Shown: piece after piece, positions 25,419 to 32,780 of the stretch
Layout: each line of letters begins with the position of its first letter
Numbering within the stretch: the stretch's first letter is position 1
Source of the DNA: a virus
DNA: 52,564 nt
Virus record (IMG/VR): IMGVR_UViG_3300042945_003702
Location: 1 to 52,564 of that record
Direction: 5' to 3' (one strand)
Position numbers and translations under genes: made by a program
Notes under the pieces: generated by a model
Databases searched by the model: none
What the model saw: only the letters and a program-made list of their open reading frames with translations
Told to the model about the DNA's origin: nothing

Positions 25419-26354
25419 ATGCTCCTAGAGATAGAGAATCAACTCCACAGGAGGGTGCATAACGCCCTAGGTCAGAGCGCTGTGGTGATAAGACTGGCCG
25501 AGGAGATCGACGAGTCCGGCCGAGTCGCCGAGCAGGCGATGATTATTGTGAGTTGGGCGGCTGGAAGCACCACCAATCCCAACAAGGGAGCCTACATCCC
25601 CACCGTCAGGAACAGAAAGCTAAATTACACCATAACTCTGGTACAGAAGCAGACCCAGAGGGAGGGGCATAGCTTCTCCCTGCCCATCCTCGACCTCATA
25701 GCCGACTCCGTGACGGGGTGGGTGCCGGAAGTGCCGGGGTTGGAGTTCCAGACGGGGTTTGAGTTGGGGCCGGAGAGGTTCGTCCAGGTAACCGAGGCCT
25801 CCCAATTCATCTACGAGCAGACCTACAGCATAGAGGTTCTCATACCTGACGGCAGGTTCTACAGTCAGCCCTGCGCGGCCTTCGACCCCATCTCTGTAGA
25901 GGACTTCCTACCCAAGAGAAAGTGCCTATTCACCCCCGATCAGAAGGGCACCGGCCTGGCCGTCTGGAGGAGAGTGATCAACTCCGACACCACAGAGGAG
26001 TACGTTGTCGAGGACCCCAGATGCGAAAGGGAGATCTCCGACAACCTTGAGATCACCTGCAATGAGGCCTTCGACGGCAGCGCTACTTACGTCTTCACAC
26101 CCAGAGCCGCTCTCTCCTTCGACGAGAATGGCGATAGGGTTATCGACGAGGACAGAATCGTCACTGGCACCCTGAGCAAGGTGTGGAAATGCTACAGAGA
26201 CCGCACCCAACCCTACCCACCCTGGTTTAAGTTAAATATAGACTCCTCGCTGTGGAGGAATAGTGTGGACACGGTTCCTAACACCAAACCTGGCACCTCA
26301 GCAAGACAGGATCTCAATATCAAACTCAATCCAGCTTACGACACACTTACATGA
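25419..26354 (+). CDS. Neck/tail terminator-like protein, Mu gp37-like
   Basis: The 311-residue product has an N-terminal domain (about 1-150) with the order expected for the gp37/DUF1834 family: helix LEIENQLHRRVHNAL, strand AMIIVSWAAGS, VRNRKLNYTITLVQK, helix LPILDLIADSVTGW and strand IYEQTYSIEVLI. The C-terminal half is acidic, beta-rich and unlike Mu. It would cap the tail or join it to the connector. It overlaps the Dps-like gene by four bases. Confidence 0.55.
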   Translation: MLLEIENQLHRRVHNALGQSAVVIRLAEEIDESGRVAEQAMIIVSWAAGSTTNPNKGAYIPTVRNRKLNYTITLVQKQTQREGHSFSLPILDLIADSVTGWVPEVPGLEFQTGFELGPERFVQVTEASQFIYEQTYSIEVLIPDGRFYSQPCAAFDPISVEDFLPKRKCLFTPDQKGTGLAVWRRVINSDTTEEYVVEDPRCEREISDNLEITCNEAFDGSATYVFTPRAALSFDENGDRVIDEDRIVTGTLSKVWKCYRDRTQPYPPWFKLNIDSSLWRNSVDTVPNTKPGTSARQDLNIKLNPAYDTLT

Positions 26355-26761
26355 ACTCCCTATTCCACTCGGTTTTTGCCTCGCACCTAGCGTTCAAGGG
26401 GGCTTCCCAACTCGCGCACTGGAACGTGGTGGGCAAGGACTTCTACCAGATGCACCTCCTCTTCGGAAAGATCTACGAGATACTGGAAGGCCAGACAGAT
26501 ACGTTTGCTGAGCAGGCCCGCGGACTGGGTGTAGAGATCCCCGCGAGGGCATTTAACCAGGTCCCAGATATCGAGTGGAGTATGAATATAGAGCTTGTGG
26601 AGTGGTTACTGACACTGTGCGTGCGCTACCGATCCGACCTGGAGCTTCTCAGGAACGTACTGGAGGACGAGAAGCAGTACGGGTTCGTGAACGTGGTCGA
26701 GGGATTCCTTACGGACAGTAACACCATCTGCTACCTGCTCAAATCCACGCTGGAAGTCTGA
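26351..26761 (+). CDS. Dps-like ferritin-fold protein
   Basis: The 136-residue product matches the Dps core: AHWNVVGKDFYQMH, then a long helix with GQTDTFAEQARGLGVEIPA. The four ferroxidase ligands of E. coli Dps (His51, His63, Asp78, Glu82) correspond to His23, His35, Asp50 and Glu54 here, with identical spacing (+12, +15, +4). It lacks the Lys-rich DNA-binding N-terminal tail of E. coli Dps. It is coupled (ATGA) to the gp37-like neck gene. It may protect DNA from oxidation late in infection, or the fold may have been adapted for virion use. Confidence 0.8.
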   Translation: MNSLFHSVFASHLAFKGASQLAHWNVVGKDFYQMHLLFGKIYEILEGQTDTFAEQARGLGVEIPARAFNQVPDIEWSMNIELVEWLLTLCVRYRSDLELLRNVLEDEKQYGFVNVVEGFLTDSNTICYLLKSTLEV

Positions 26762-26772
26762 CATACTAGAAA

Positions 26773-26793
26773 GCCCCAGCATTTGCTTGGGGC
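26773..26793. terminator. Hairpin terminator between convergent operons
   Basis: GCCCCAGCA-TT-TGCTTGGGGC forms a stem of nine pairs with one bulged T. It lies between the Dps-like gene (plus) and the RlpA-like gene (minus), so it may stop both transcripts. The T-runs are short on both sides. Confidence 0.6.
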
Positions 26794-26819
26794 CACTTTC
26801 TATTCAGTTGTCTATGTTC

Positions 26820-27173
26820 TCAGTTCCAGCTAATACACACGTTGTGTACACCGCGGGAGATGGGGCCAAGGGCGCTAAAGGATTTCGCCGACAAATCGAT
26901 GACTCTTCCGTGGACGAATGGTCCGCGGTCTGTGATCACCGCTTTCGTGCTACGGCCATTAGCAGTCACTGTGACAACTGTTCCAAAAGGTAGCCACTTG
27001 TGCGCTGCTTGATTCGACCAGGTGTCGAATCTCCGACCAGATGCAGTAATTCCTCCCTGGTATCCGTCCCCTAGACCGTAGTAGCTTGCTCCTCCGCATT
27101 GTTGTCCTGCTTTTGCAGAAAGAGGGAAAGCTGAAAGAGCGGCAATGGCCAGGGTAACAATCGTTTTCTTCAT
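26820..27173 (-). CDS. Secreted RlpA-like double-psi beta-barrel protein
   Basis: I start at ATG 27173 (GGAGCTC immediately upstream), giving 117 residues. A signal peptide (MKKTIVTLAIAALSAFPLSA, cleavage near AKA-G) is followed by an RlpA-type domain: GGASYYGLGDG, ITASGRRFD, AHKWLPFGTVVTVT, TDRGPFVHGRVIDLS and GVHNVCI. RlpA proteins bind or cleave peptidoglycan strands lacking stem peptides. A secreted phage version could act in lysis or wall remodelling, but standard phage lysis genes are not seen nearby. A longer TTG/ATG start at 27194 is less likely. Confidence 0.75.
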   Translation of the reverse strand: MKKTIVTLAIAALSAFPLSAKAGQQCGGASYYGLGDGYQGGITASGRRFDTWSNQAAHKWLPFGTVVTVTANGRSTKAVITDRGPFVHGRVIDLSAKSFSALGPISRGVHNVCISWN

Positions 27174-27331
27174 GAGCTCCGAGATAAGGAACATAACACT
27201 CCAGGGTCATCTTTGCAATCTGCAATTGTTTATAGACGAGTTAGAGATGCTATGACAGACGCCCGGCAATACGTGGTGATAGCACCAGATCGAAAAACGT
27301 CTGAATTTTACTTTAAACTAGTTCGGTAGGG
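27174..27331. other. Intergenic region with distant GTTTAAAG element
   Basis: A minus-strand GTTTAAAG at 27311-27318 lies 137 nt before the RlpA-like start. No convincing gene lies between, apart from an 11-codon frame. Confidence 0.4.
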
Positions 27332-27619
27332 TTATTGTAACCGTACGAACAATTCTCTTCCTTCCTTGATATTGGAGAGGAGAGTGGAGAGGGATACAGG
27401 TCTGTGTCCCCCATTACTAATTATACCATGGGACTTGGGGTACTTGGTGGTGGGGTAGCCAGTTCGGCGAAGTAGCACAACGTCGGGGGAGTTGGCCCCG
27501 ACCCATCGAGTGGGTTTTTTGGCTTTGCTCATGAGCGTAGGCTCTTCCTTGAGGAAGAGGGAGAAGCCGTAGGTCGCTCTGAAATGGTCGTTAAGATCCT
27601 CAAATGTTTGTGGTGTCAT
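27332..27619 (-). CDS. Small basic protein of unknown function
   Basis: The 95-residue product (MTPQTFEDLNDHFRATYGFS...) has a helical N-terminus and a basic middle (SKAKKPTRWVGANSPDVVLL). It ends with a helix (VSLSTLLSNIKEGRELFVRL). It is the last gene of the DNA polymerase cluster. No motif recognised. Confidence 0.6.
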   Translation of the reverse strand: MTPQTFEDLNDHFRATYGFSLFLKEEPTLMSKAKKPTRWVGANSPDVVLLRRTGYPTTKYPKSHGIISNGGHRPVSLSTLLSNIKEGRELFVRLQ

Positions 27620-27630
27620 GGAGATGGTTT

Positions 27631-27885
27631 TTACTCAGTTTCTAAAGATAGAATCCAGTCTTCGGTGGGAACAAAGTTCAACTCAAATAACTGATTGTCC
27701 TGGTTGCAGTAGATCAGTTTGGGGTCTTGGTTGTCGGGATAAAACCATAGCAACTGGTTCTTAAAATCCTCCCTGCGTGGGTCGGGAATGGTTTTGCCCC
27801 TCTTCAGTTTGAAAATAGACCGATGAGGACCTTCCCCCACACTTAACCCTTTGGCCCCATCAAATCCTACTTCGCTTGGTTTCAT
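27631..27885 (-). CDS. Small protein of unknown function
   Basis: The 84-residue product starts eight bases after the DNA polymerase stop, so the two are probably co-expressed. It contains KLKRGKTIPDPRREDFKNQL and then alternating aromatic and charged residues (LLWFYPDNQDPKLIYCNQDN). Function unknown; a polymerase accessory role is only a guess from position. Confidence 0.6.
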   Translation of the reverse strand: MKPSEVGFDGAKGLSVGEGPHRSIFKLKRGKTIPDPRREDFKNQLLWFYPDNQDPKLIYCNQDNQLFELNFVPTEDWILSLETE

Positions 27886-27893
27886 GATCTTGT

Positions 27894-30581
27894 CTAAAAC
27901 ATCGAGTTGAATACCGGAACTAGATCCTGGATGGTGACAGACCGCCCGTCTTCCTCGTCCTTCTGCTGCGAGACCGTCTTGGTACTCGAGTCGGCTGACT
28001 TTCTGAAGACGCTGTCAATCTCGATAGAGGAGAGCCAGGCATTGGCCACCGGAAGCTCGTAGATGCCGTAATTATACCGCATCCAGGCCCAACACCAAGC
28101 ATGAGCCACCTGGAAAAGCGTAGCGACTTTCTCGGCCTGGTCTTCCGGGCAGAGGTAGAGGATGCTGTCGTGGACCGACATGCAGAACTCCGCCTCCAGC
28201 TCGTATTTGTCGATGAGCCACTCCATCGCTGTCATGAAGGCGTGGAGCATCGCGCTCCCGGTGGACTGGATGCACCAGTTGTTACGCATCGTCCAGAAGT
28301 CGGTTCCGACGCTCGAGGGGCGGAAAGCCGTGGACATCTTGGTGCCACTGAGTGGGTTGATAGGGCAGGGCATGTTAGCGATCCGGGCCATCTCGTTGTA
28401 GGCGTAGGAGTCGGATCCGCCGATGAGGGTCTGGGAGAGCCTGGAGGCTTTCTCACCCTTCTTGATCTTGATGAGCTTTCGTCCCATCTCCATGGCCTCC
28501 TTCATCGGGATGCTCTTATTGCCCTTGCGGATGGTATTGGCCAGAGTCTTCGCCCCGCACCCGTACAACATACCGTAATTACAACCTTTGGCAATGGCCC
28601 TGGTAATGCTGATGGCCTTGGCGGTCATCGAGTGCATGTCGGTACCGTCGTCTTTCGACCCCGCAAGAATCGAGTGGGAGAACTGAGTACTCCCAGCGAT
28701 CTTGTGGAAGGAGTCGGCGAAGATCGAGGCAACGACCGCTTCCTGAGCGTCAAAGTCCGATTCCACAAACACGTAACCCTTAGGCGCCTGAACGCGGGTC
28801 TTGATCTCGCTACCGATCTTGTCGTACTTGGGGTCGGGGACGGTAAGCCACAGATTCTCACCGGCTCGATTGGTAGAGGTGTTATGCGGGACGGTGGCGG
28901 GGATGATGAGGGAGAACTCCTCGCCCTTAGGGGTCTTCACCACCTCCACGTTCTGCTCCCTCACCCTCGAGCGGACACTCGTCCAGTAGGCGACATTGAT
29001 CGCAAGCTTGATGAGCTCGCGGGCCTGCGCGAGGTCGGAACTTAGCATTCCCGACTCGAAGTCCTCAACGTAGTCCTTCGTCAGAACACCGCCAACATTC
29101 ACCCCCTCACCGTCCGTGTGCGGGAGCCGCTCGTAATTACCACTGTCCGGGTCTTTGAAACACCAACCCTTGTCCTTGAGGAACACGATCGGCTGATTAT
29201 CCCACTTCAGGCGGAGCAGGAGGTGGGAGATGCGGTTTTTGGTGGAGATGCCCTCGATGTGGGGTTTGCCATCCACCAGGTCCTTGGAAGATACGCCCCT
29301 CACCCACTTGGGCACTCCGTACCACTTCGAGCTGGGTTTTCCAGCCTTGGTGAGTTTGAAGTTGGCGCCCCAGTCGAGTTGAGAGAGCCACGGATCCCCC
29401 TGTATATCCTCGTCGGTCAGTTCGCCCTCATTCCAGGCCTCGTAGACCTCCACGGCCATCTTACTCAGGATCTCCTCCTGCCGGTCGATGGACCCCCTCC
29501 ACTGCTTCTCGCAGTTGGAGAACCACTCGTCCCAGTCGGAGACAACGGGAAGTTTGGCGGAGGCGATGCCGAAGTGAGCGGCCAGGGTGGTGGGGGACGG
29601 GTTATTCTGGAGGTACTTGAGCACTACAATCGAGTACAACTCGAAGGTGATCTTTACGTCCTTCAGGGCGTACTCGATAAGCTCGTCGCGCAGGGGCACG
29701 AAGTCGTCCATGGATGAGGAGTCCACGAACACATTCCTGATCTCCTTGTCCTCGTGCTCAAGAGGGATGGCTGGCCGGCAGTGGAAGTTGTAGCAGTCGA
29801 CGAGGTTATTCATCGAGCCCTTATCCGCCCATACCGGATCGGCTTTGTACATCACCTTCTTTGCCTGCTTCTGAACATACCACCATCGTTGGCCCGAGGC
29901 GAGGCCGGAAACGTTGATGTGGGCGGACATCGTGTCAAACCACGAGTTGGTCTTTCCGAGGACGTAGGATTCCTGCGTCCGAGGGCGGTCGTAGGCTACG
30001 TTGTGAGCGATGAACACTCCGTCCTTGCGACCCAACGGCACAAGCTTCGGCTCGTACGGCACTCTGGAATCCACAAAGCTCTCGTGCATCCAGACGTAGT
30101 AGGCTTTATCGGTAACAGCGGTGGCGAGGATCGGGTGGGAGAAGTCGCTGCCCTTGACGAAGGTCTCGCAGTCGAATACGCCAATCCTCTCTTCGATTCC
30201 GGAGACACGCCGGGCGGGACCATCGAACGGGTACTTAACCCACCCAGTCGCTAGGAAGAACTTTGTCCGGTCCGGGTAATCGGGGATGTCAGTGTAGGCG
30301 AAGTCCTTCATCAACCTCACGCGGTCCGAAGTCACCTCCTTGGAGATACGGTCGAAGTGCCCGTGGATGGTGGAGTCGCGCAACTCGGGCAGTTTGAAGT
30401 CGTCGATGAAGAAACTAGAGGGGTTCTTGACAGGAAAGTCCACACCGAACCGCTCCATCTCCTCCTTCACTTCGGAGATCTTTCTGGTCTCGGGGCGCTT
30501 AGCTTTGATGCCTTCGCCAAACACCCTGGAGTTCATCGAGTCGGAGAGGACGGCGTAACCGAGGGAATTGAGCTTGGACAT
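27894..30581 (-). CDS. Family A DNA polymerase, mitochondrial Pol-gamma type
   Basis: The 895-residue enzyme has a 3'-5' exonuclease and a polymerase domain. Exo I is VFDCETF (D137, E139), Exo II IAHNVAYDR (N194, D198), Exo III EYALKDVKIT (Y304, D308). Pol A is VESDFDAQE (D609), Pol B RAIAKGCNYGMLYG (R661, K665, Y669), Pol C MSVHDSILYL (D805). Beyond these, several blocks match human POLG: WFDTMSAHINVSGLASGQR, a PxPxTLA..LPV segment, GDPWLSQLDW, GSEIKTRVQAPKGY and a C-terminal LPVANAWLSSIEIDSVFRKS. Motif C has Ser where HDE is usual. It should replicate the phage genome. A small gene follows closely. Confidence 0.9.
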   Translation of the reverse strand: MSKLNSLGYAVLSDSMNSRVFGEGIKAKRPETRKISEVKEEMERFGVDFPVKNPSSFFIDDFKLPELRDSTIHGHFDRISKEVTSDRVRLMKDFAYTDIPDYPDRTKFFLATGWVKYPFDGPARRVSGIEERIGVFDCETFVKGSDFSHPILATAVTDKAYYVWMHESFVDSRVPYEPKLVPLGRKDGVFIAHNVAYDRPRTQESYVLGKTNSWFDTMSAHINVSGLASGQRWWYVQKQAKKVMYKADPVWADKGSMNNLVDCYNFHCRPAIPLEHEDKEIRNVFVDSSSMDDFVPLRDELIEYALKDVKITFELYSIVVLKYLQNNPSPTTLAAHFGIASAKLPVVSDWDEWFSNCEKQWRGSIDRQEEILSKMAVEVYEAWNEGELTDEDIQGDPWLSQLDWGANFKLTKAGKPSSKWYGVPKWVRGVSSKDLVDGKPHIEGISTKNRISHLLLRLKWDNQPIVFLKDKGWCFKDPDSGNYERLPHTDGEGVNVGGVLTKDYVEDFESGMLSSDLAQARELIKLAINVAYWTSVRSRVREQNVEVVKTPKGEEFSLIIPATVPHNTSTNRAGENLWLTVPDPKYDKIGSEIKTRVQAPKGYVFVESDFDAQEAVVASIFADSFHKIAGSTQFSHSILAGSKDDGTDMHSMTAKAISITRAIAKGCNYGMLYGCGAKTLANTIRKGNKSIPMKEAMEMGRKLIKIKKGEKASRLSQTLIGGSDSYAYNEMARIANMPCPINPLSGTKMSTAFRPSSVGTDFWTMRNNWCIQSTGSAMLHAFMTAMEWLIDKYELEAEFCMSVHDSILYLCPEDQAEKVATLFQVAHAWCWAWMRYNYGIYELPVANAWLSSIEIDSVFRKSADSSTKTVSQQKDEEDGRSVTIQDLVPVFNSMF

Positions 30582-30665
30582 ATACCACCGAGTAGATACT
30601 GCTATCTTATCATGGAAACGGGCCTTGGGTCAAGGCCTTAGCCACCTAGTCGTCCGTCCACCGAC

Positions 30666-31313
30666 TCAGTAGTAGATGAGAAACTCGTCCCGGTCGGTGT
30701 AGTACACCCCAACCCCCTCGAAGTTTGTGGCGTCTATGATGCGGAGATTCTTCCTGAAGTAGGGGTACCCGTAGTGCCCGAAGAAGTACTTAGCGTCATC
30801 GCGGATGTGGTCCTCGAGCGGGTCGTTTCTGAACCAGGGGTAGCCGATGCCCGTGAGTACGTTGTTCCTGGTGGAGTCGTCGTAATCAGGATCGTAGTAA
30901 GCGTGAGCGCAGCGGTAGATCTGCCCCTCCGCCTCAAATTCCAGAGTGAGGGGCGTTACGAGGAGCCAGTGGAGGAGCTCAAGCTGGGTCTTTAGAGGTA
31001 GGCTTTTCACCAACTCAAGGGTATACCTGACTTCCCTCTGCTTGATCTGGGGCTTGGGTAGCGCGAGGTTTTTCAGGATGTAGTTCTCGTTGTTTCCGAT
31101 TATCAGCGTTGCCTTGCCCTGGTCCACGAGGTTTTTGACCTTCAGCAACATCTTCACCGGGGACGTACGCTTAGACCTCCGGAAGAATGACTTGTGGTGG
31201 ATGACGTCGCCTAGGAACACGTAGTGGTAGTCCGGGGATTTCTGCAGGATGCGGTCGAGGGTGTCAATACGGCCGTGCAGATCGCCGATCAAGCAGTATC
31301 TCTCAGTACTCAC
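30666..31313 (-). CDS. Calcineurin-like metallophosphoesterase
   Basis: I start at GTG 31313, overlapping the upstream stop, giving 215 residues (MSTERYCLIGDLHGRIDTLD). Metal-binding motifs are GDLHG (residues 10-14), GDVIHH (35-40) and GNNE (73-76), the last replacing the usual GNHE, followed by His-containing segments (CAHAYY, FFGHYG). The PPP-like order suggests a Ser/Thr protein phosphatase or nucleotide phosphoesterase. A longer frame to 31379 adds no domain. The missing His could lower or change activity. Confidence 0.75.
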   Translation of the reverse strand: MSTERYCLIGDLHGRIDTLDRILQKSPDYHYVFLGDVIHHKSFFRRSKRTSPVKMLLKVKNLVDQGKATLIIGNNENYILKNLALPKPQIKQREVRYTLELVKSLPLKTQLELLHWLLVTPLTLEFEAEGQIYRCAHAYYDPDYDDSTRNNVLTGIGYPWFRNDPLEDHIRDDAKYFFGHYGYPYFRKNLRIIDATNFEGVGVYYTDRDEFLIYY

Positions 31314-31845
31314 CTCTCGCCTCCAGGCAGCAGCCAGGTGCCCACCAGTCCGGGGCAGGGACTTTTGCCCACTTGGCAAATCTCCACTTCGTCCAGTTGT
31401 AGTAATTGCGGTAGGCTTGGATGGGATCCTCGTAGACTCTGCAGAAGGAGGGCATCGCTTGCACGGGGTCAGTAAGACCTCGGTGGGGATAGACGTTCTC
31501 GACCACCAGCTTTGACACAGTGCCGTAGTAAAAAGACAGAAGACTTGTCAATCCGGCGTGCTTCTTGCCAAATCTTTTGCTAAACTCAGCGCATAGGTGG
31601 TATGTCATTTCAAACAACCACAAAAAATTACCCGAGGACTCCTGGACCCACTTCGTGCACGGGTGGTTCTTATACGCCCTGGTAGAGTAGTAATTGCCAT
31701 CTTTTTTCTTCGCTGGGAGGTAACCGTAATGCACCGCGGCAACGCTCATCATCTGAAGATGCTCGATAATCATCTTGTTGACGTGCTTGTCGCAGTGAGC
31801 CGCTGCGCATTCCTTCGTGTTGGCGGAAAGGAAAAAGATGTTCAT
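31303..31845 (-). CDS. Conserved T4-family phage protein (sometimes named pyrimidine-dimer glycosylase)
   Basis: The 180-residue protein shows the pattern of a family found in many T4-like phages: MNIFFLSANTKECAAAHCDK, HVNKMIIEHLQM, YKNHPCTKWVQES, NFLWLFEMTYHLC, and near the end PIQAYRNYYNWTKW and VPAPDWW. The CDKHVxKM and NHPCxxWVxES blocks are the best marks. Databases sometimes call it a pyrimidine-dimer DNA glycosylase; I do not see evidence for that activity. GGGAGG precedes the ATG, and TGATAGAAT upstream looks like an extended -10. Confidence 0.7.
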   Translation of the reverse strand: MNIFFLSANTKECAAAHCDKHVNKMIIEHLQMMSVAAVHYGYLPAKKKDGNYYSTRAYKNHPCTKWVQESSGNFLWLFEMTYHLCAEFSKRFGKKHAGLTSLLSFYYGTVSKLVVENVYPHRGLTDPVQAMPSFCRVYEDPIQAYRNYYNWTKWRFAKWAKVPAPDWWAPGCCLEARGEY

Positions 31846-31914
31846 ACTAAAAACCTCCCTGGATAGTCTGATTCTATCACAGAGAAGGGGAGGGGGTGGG
31901 GTGGTAGTGGACGG

Positions 31915-32064
31915 TTAGACGTCGTACTCCCGGCACTCAAGAGCGCTGGGGTTCTTCCTGCAGTACTCCTCTAGCGAGAGGATAGGAGCCCCGGTGCTCT
32001 GATCGATGGGTAGAGTGAAGTCCTCGGAGGACTTTACGTTGTCGGAGAAGGTTACGTGTTCCAT
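31915..32064 (-). CDS. Mini CP12-like protein (Calvin-cycle inhibitor motif)
   Basis: From ATG 32064 the product has 49 residues ending SLEEYCRKNPSALECREYDV. This matches the C-terminal loop of CP12 (C-x8-C, NPxxxEC, xYD), which in cyanobacteria binds GAPDH and, with PRK, shuts down the Calvin cycle. C35 and C44 would form the redox disulfide. The N-terminal CP12 half (central AWD_VEEL and first Cys pair) is absent. Phage CP12 is known to redirect carbon to the pentose phosphate pathway; this would be a minimal form. The gene follows the tRNA-Val gene directly. Confidence 0.65.
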   Translation of the reverse strand: MEHVTFSDNVKSSEDFTLPIDQSTGAPILSLEEYCRKNPSALECREYDV

Positions 32065-32080
32065 TGCTGTGGTGTGATAT

Positions 32081-32141
<61 letters not shown>

Positions 32142-32151
<10 letters not shown>

Positions 32152-32267
32152 TCTTCGGGCTCGTCCTCGTAGCTACTAGGTTCCTCGAAGAGCTCGCGCA
32201 ACTTGAGTCTGTTAGCCAGTTCTAGTAACTGCGAGAAATCCTCTTCCTTGGTTAGTTGTTCAGCCAT
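32142..32267 (-). CDS. Short acidic peptide between tRNA genes
   Basis: A 41-residue frame (MAEQLTKEEDFSQLLELANR...) that is helical and then acidic (SSYEDEPEEGG). Its last codons overlap the 5' end of tRNA-Val, so the two transcripts interfere or are processed apart. A GTTTAAAG at 32275-32282 lies only seven nt upstream, too close for the usual promoter spacing. Unknown function. Confidence 0.5.
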
Positions 32268-32290
32268 CGGAAAGCTTTAAACTGTTTTAT

Positions 32291-32373
32291 GCGCGAGAGA
32301 GGACTTGAACCTCCACGGGGTTGCCCCCACGGGTATCTAAAACCCGGGCGTCTACCAATTCCGCCACTTGCGC
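32291..32373 (-). tRNA. tRNA-Leu (UAG)
   Basis: Class II tRNA with anticodon loop TTTAGAT and a long variable arm (GTGGGGGCAACCCCGT). The acceptor GCGCAAG/CTCGCGC has one A-C mismatch. Confidence 0.93.
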
Positions 32374-32378
32374 GAGGT

Positions 32379-32450
32379 GCTCGATGCGAGGATCGAACTC
32401 GCCTATATCCGATTATGAGTCGGGTGCTTTCACCAGATAGCTAATCGAGC
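32379..32450 (-). tRNA. tRNA-Met/Ile2 (CAU)
   Basis: Cloverleaf with anticodon loop CTCATAA. The CAU anticodon could be elongator Met or a lysidine-modified Ile tRNA; sequence alone does not decide. Confidence 0.93.
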
Positions 32451-32454
32451 GAGT

Positions 32455-32525
32455 AGGACCGCGGAGACTCGGACTCCGTTCACTCCGTTATAAGCAGAGG
32501 GCCTTAACCCATAGGCGACGGTCCC
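32455..32525 (-). tRNA. tRNA-Ile (UAU)
   Basis: Anticodon loop CTTATAA, stem CTCTG/CGGAG. The T-loop is TCCGAGT, slightly unusual. This tRNA would read the rare AUA codon. It is the first tRNA downstream of the sigma70-like promoter. Confidence 0.88.
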
Positions 32526-32558
32526 AAAGCTCACCGACCGTGTCTCCGGTGTATGTAC

Positions 32559-32587
32559 ATTATACCATATGTTGGGACAACAATCAA
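32559..32587 (-). promoter_or_regulatory. Sigma70-like promoter for tRNA segment
   Basis: On the minus strand TTGATT, then exactly 17 nt, then TATAAT preceded by TGG (extended -10). It points into the Ile-Met-Leu-Val tRNA segment and the CP12-like gene. It looks suited to the host RNA polymerase, so these genes may be early. Confidence 0.7.
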
Positions 32588-32618
32588 TAGGAGGCTTAGC
32601 GTACCGGCTATCTGAAGG

Positions 32619-32780
32619 TCATAGGTACGCAATGTCTCGCGAATCGACAGGAATAAATGATCCATCGGTGGTTCTGACAATAAATACGGCGTAGTACCCC
32701 GGAAAGTCCGCCGATACCCCCTGTATTATACCCGTTCTCCAGAGTTTGTAGTAGGTAAAGCCTACGCGTCTCCCCCTCAT
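32619..32780 (-). CDS. Small basic protein, 53 residues
   Basis: The frame (MRGRRVGFTYYKLWRTGIIQ...) overlaps the stop of the upstream gene by ATGA, which supports translation. It is beta-rich in character (YYAVFIVRTTDGSFIPVDS). Function unknown. Confidence 0.55.
   Translation of the reverse strand: MRGRRVGFTYYKLWRTGIIQGVSADFPGYYAVFIVRTTDGSFIPVDSRDIAYL

Noticed and set aside
28101-29045. Long plus-strand frame opposite the DNA polymerase
   Set aside because: Antisense shadow produced by codon bias; the polymerase reading is certain.
31303-31845. Pyrimidine-dimer glycosylase activity
   Set aside because: The family name is sometimes used, but I see no T4 endonuclease V motif, so I keep the function open.
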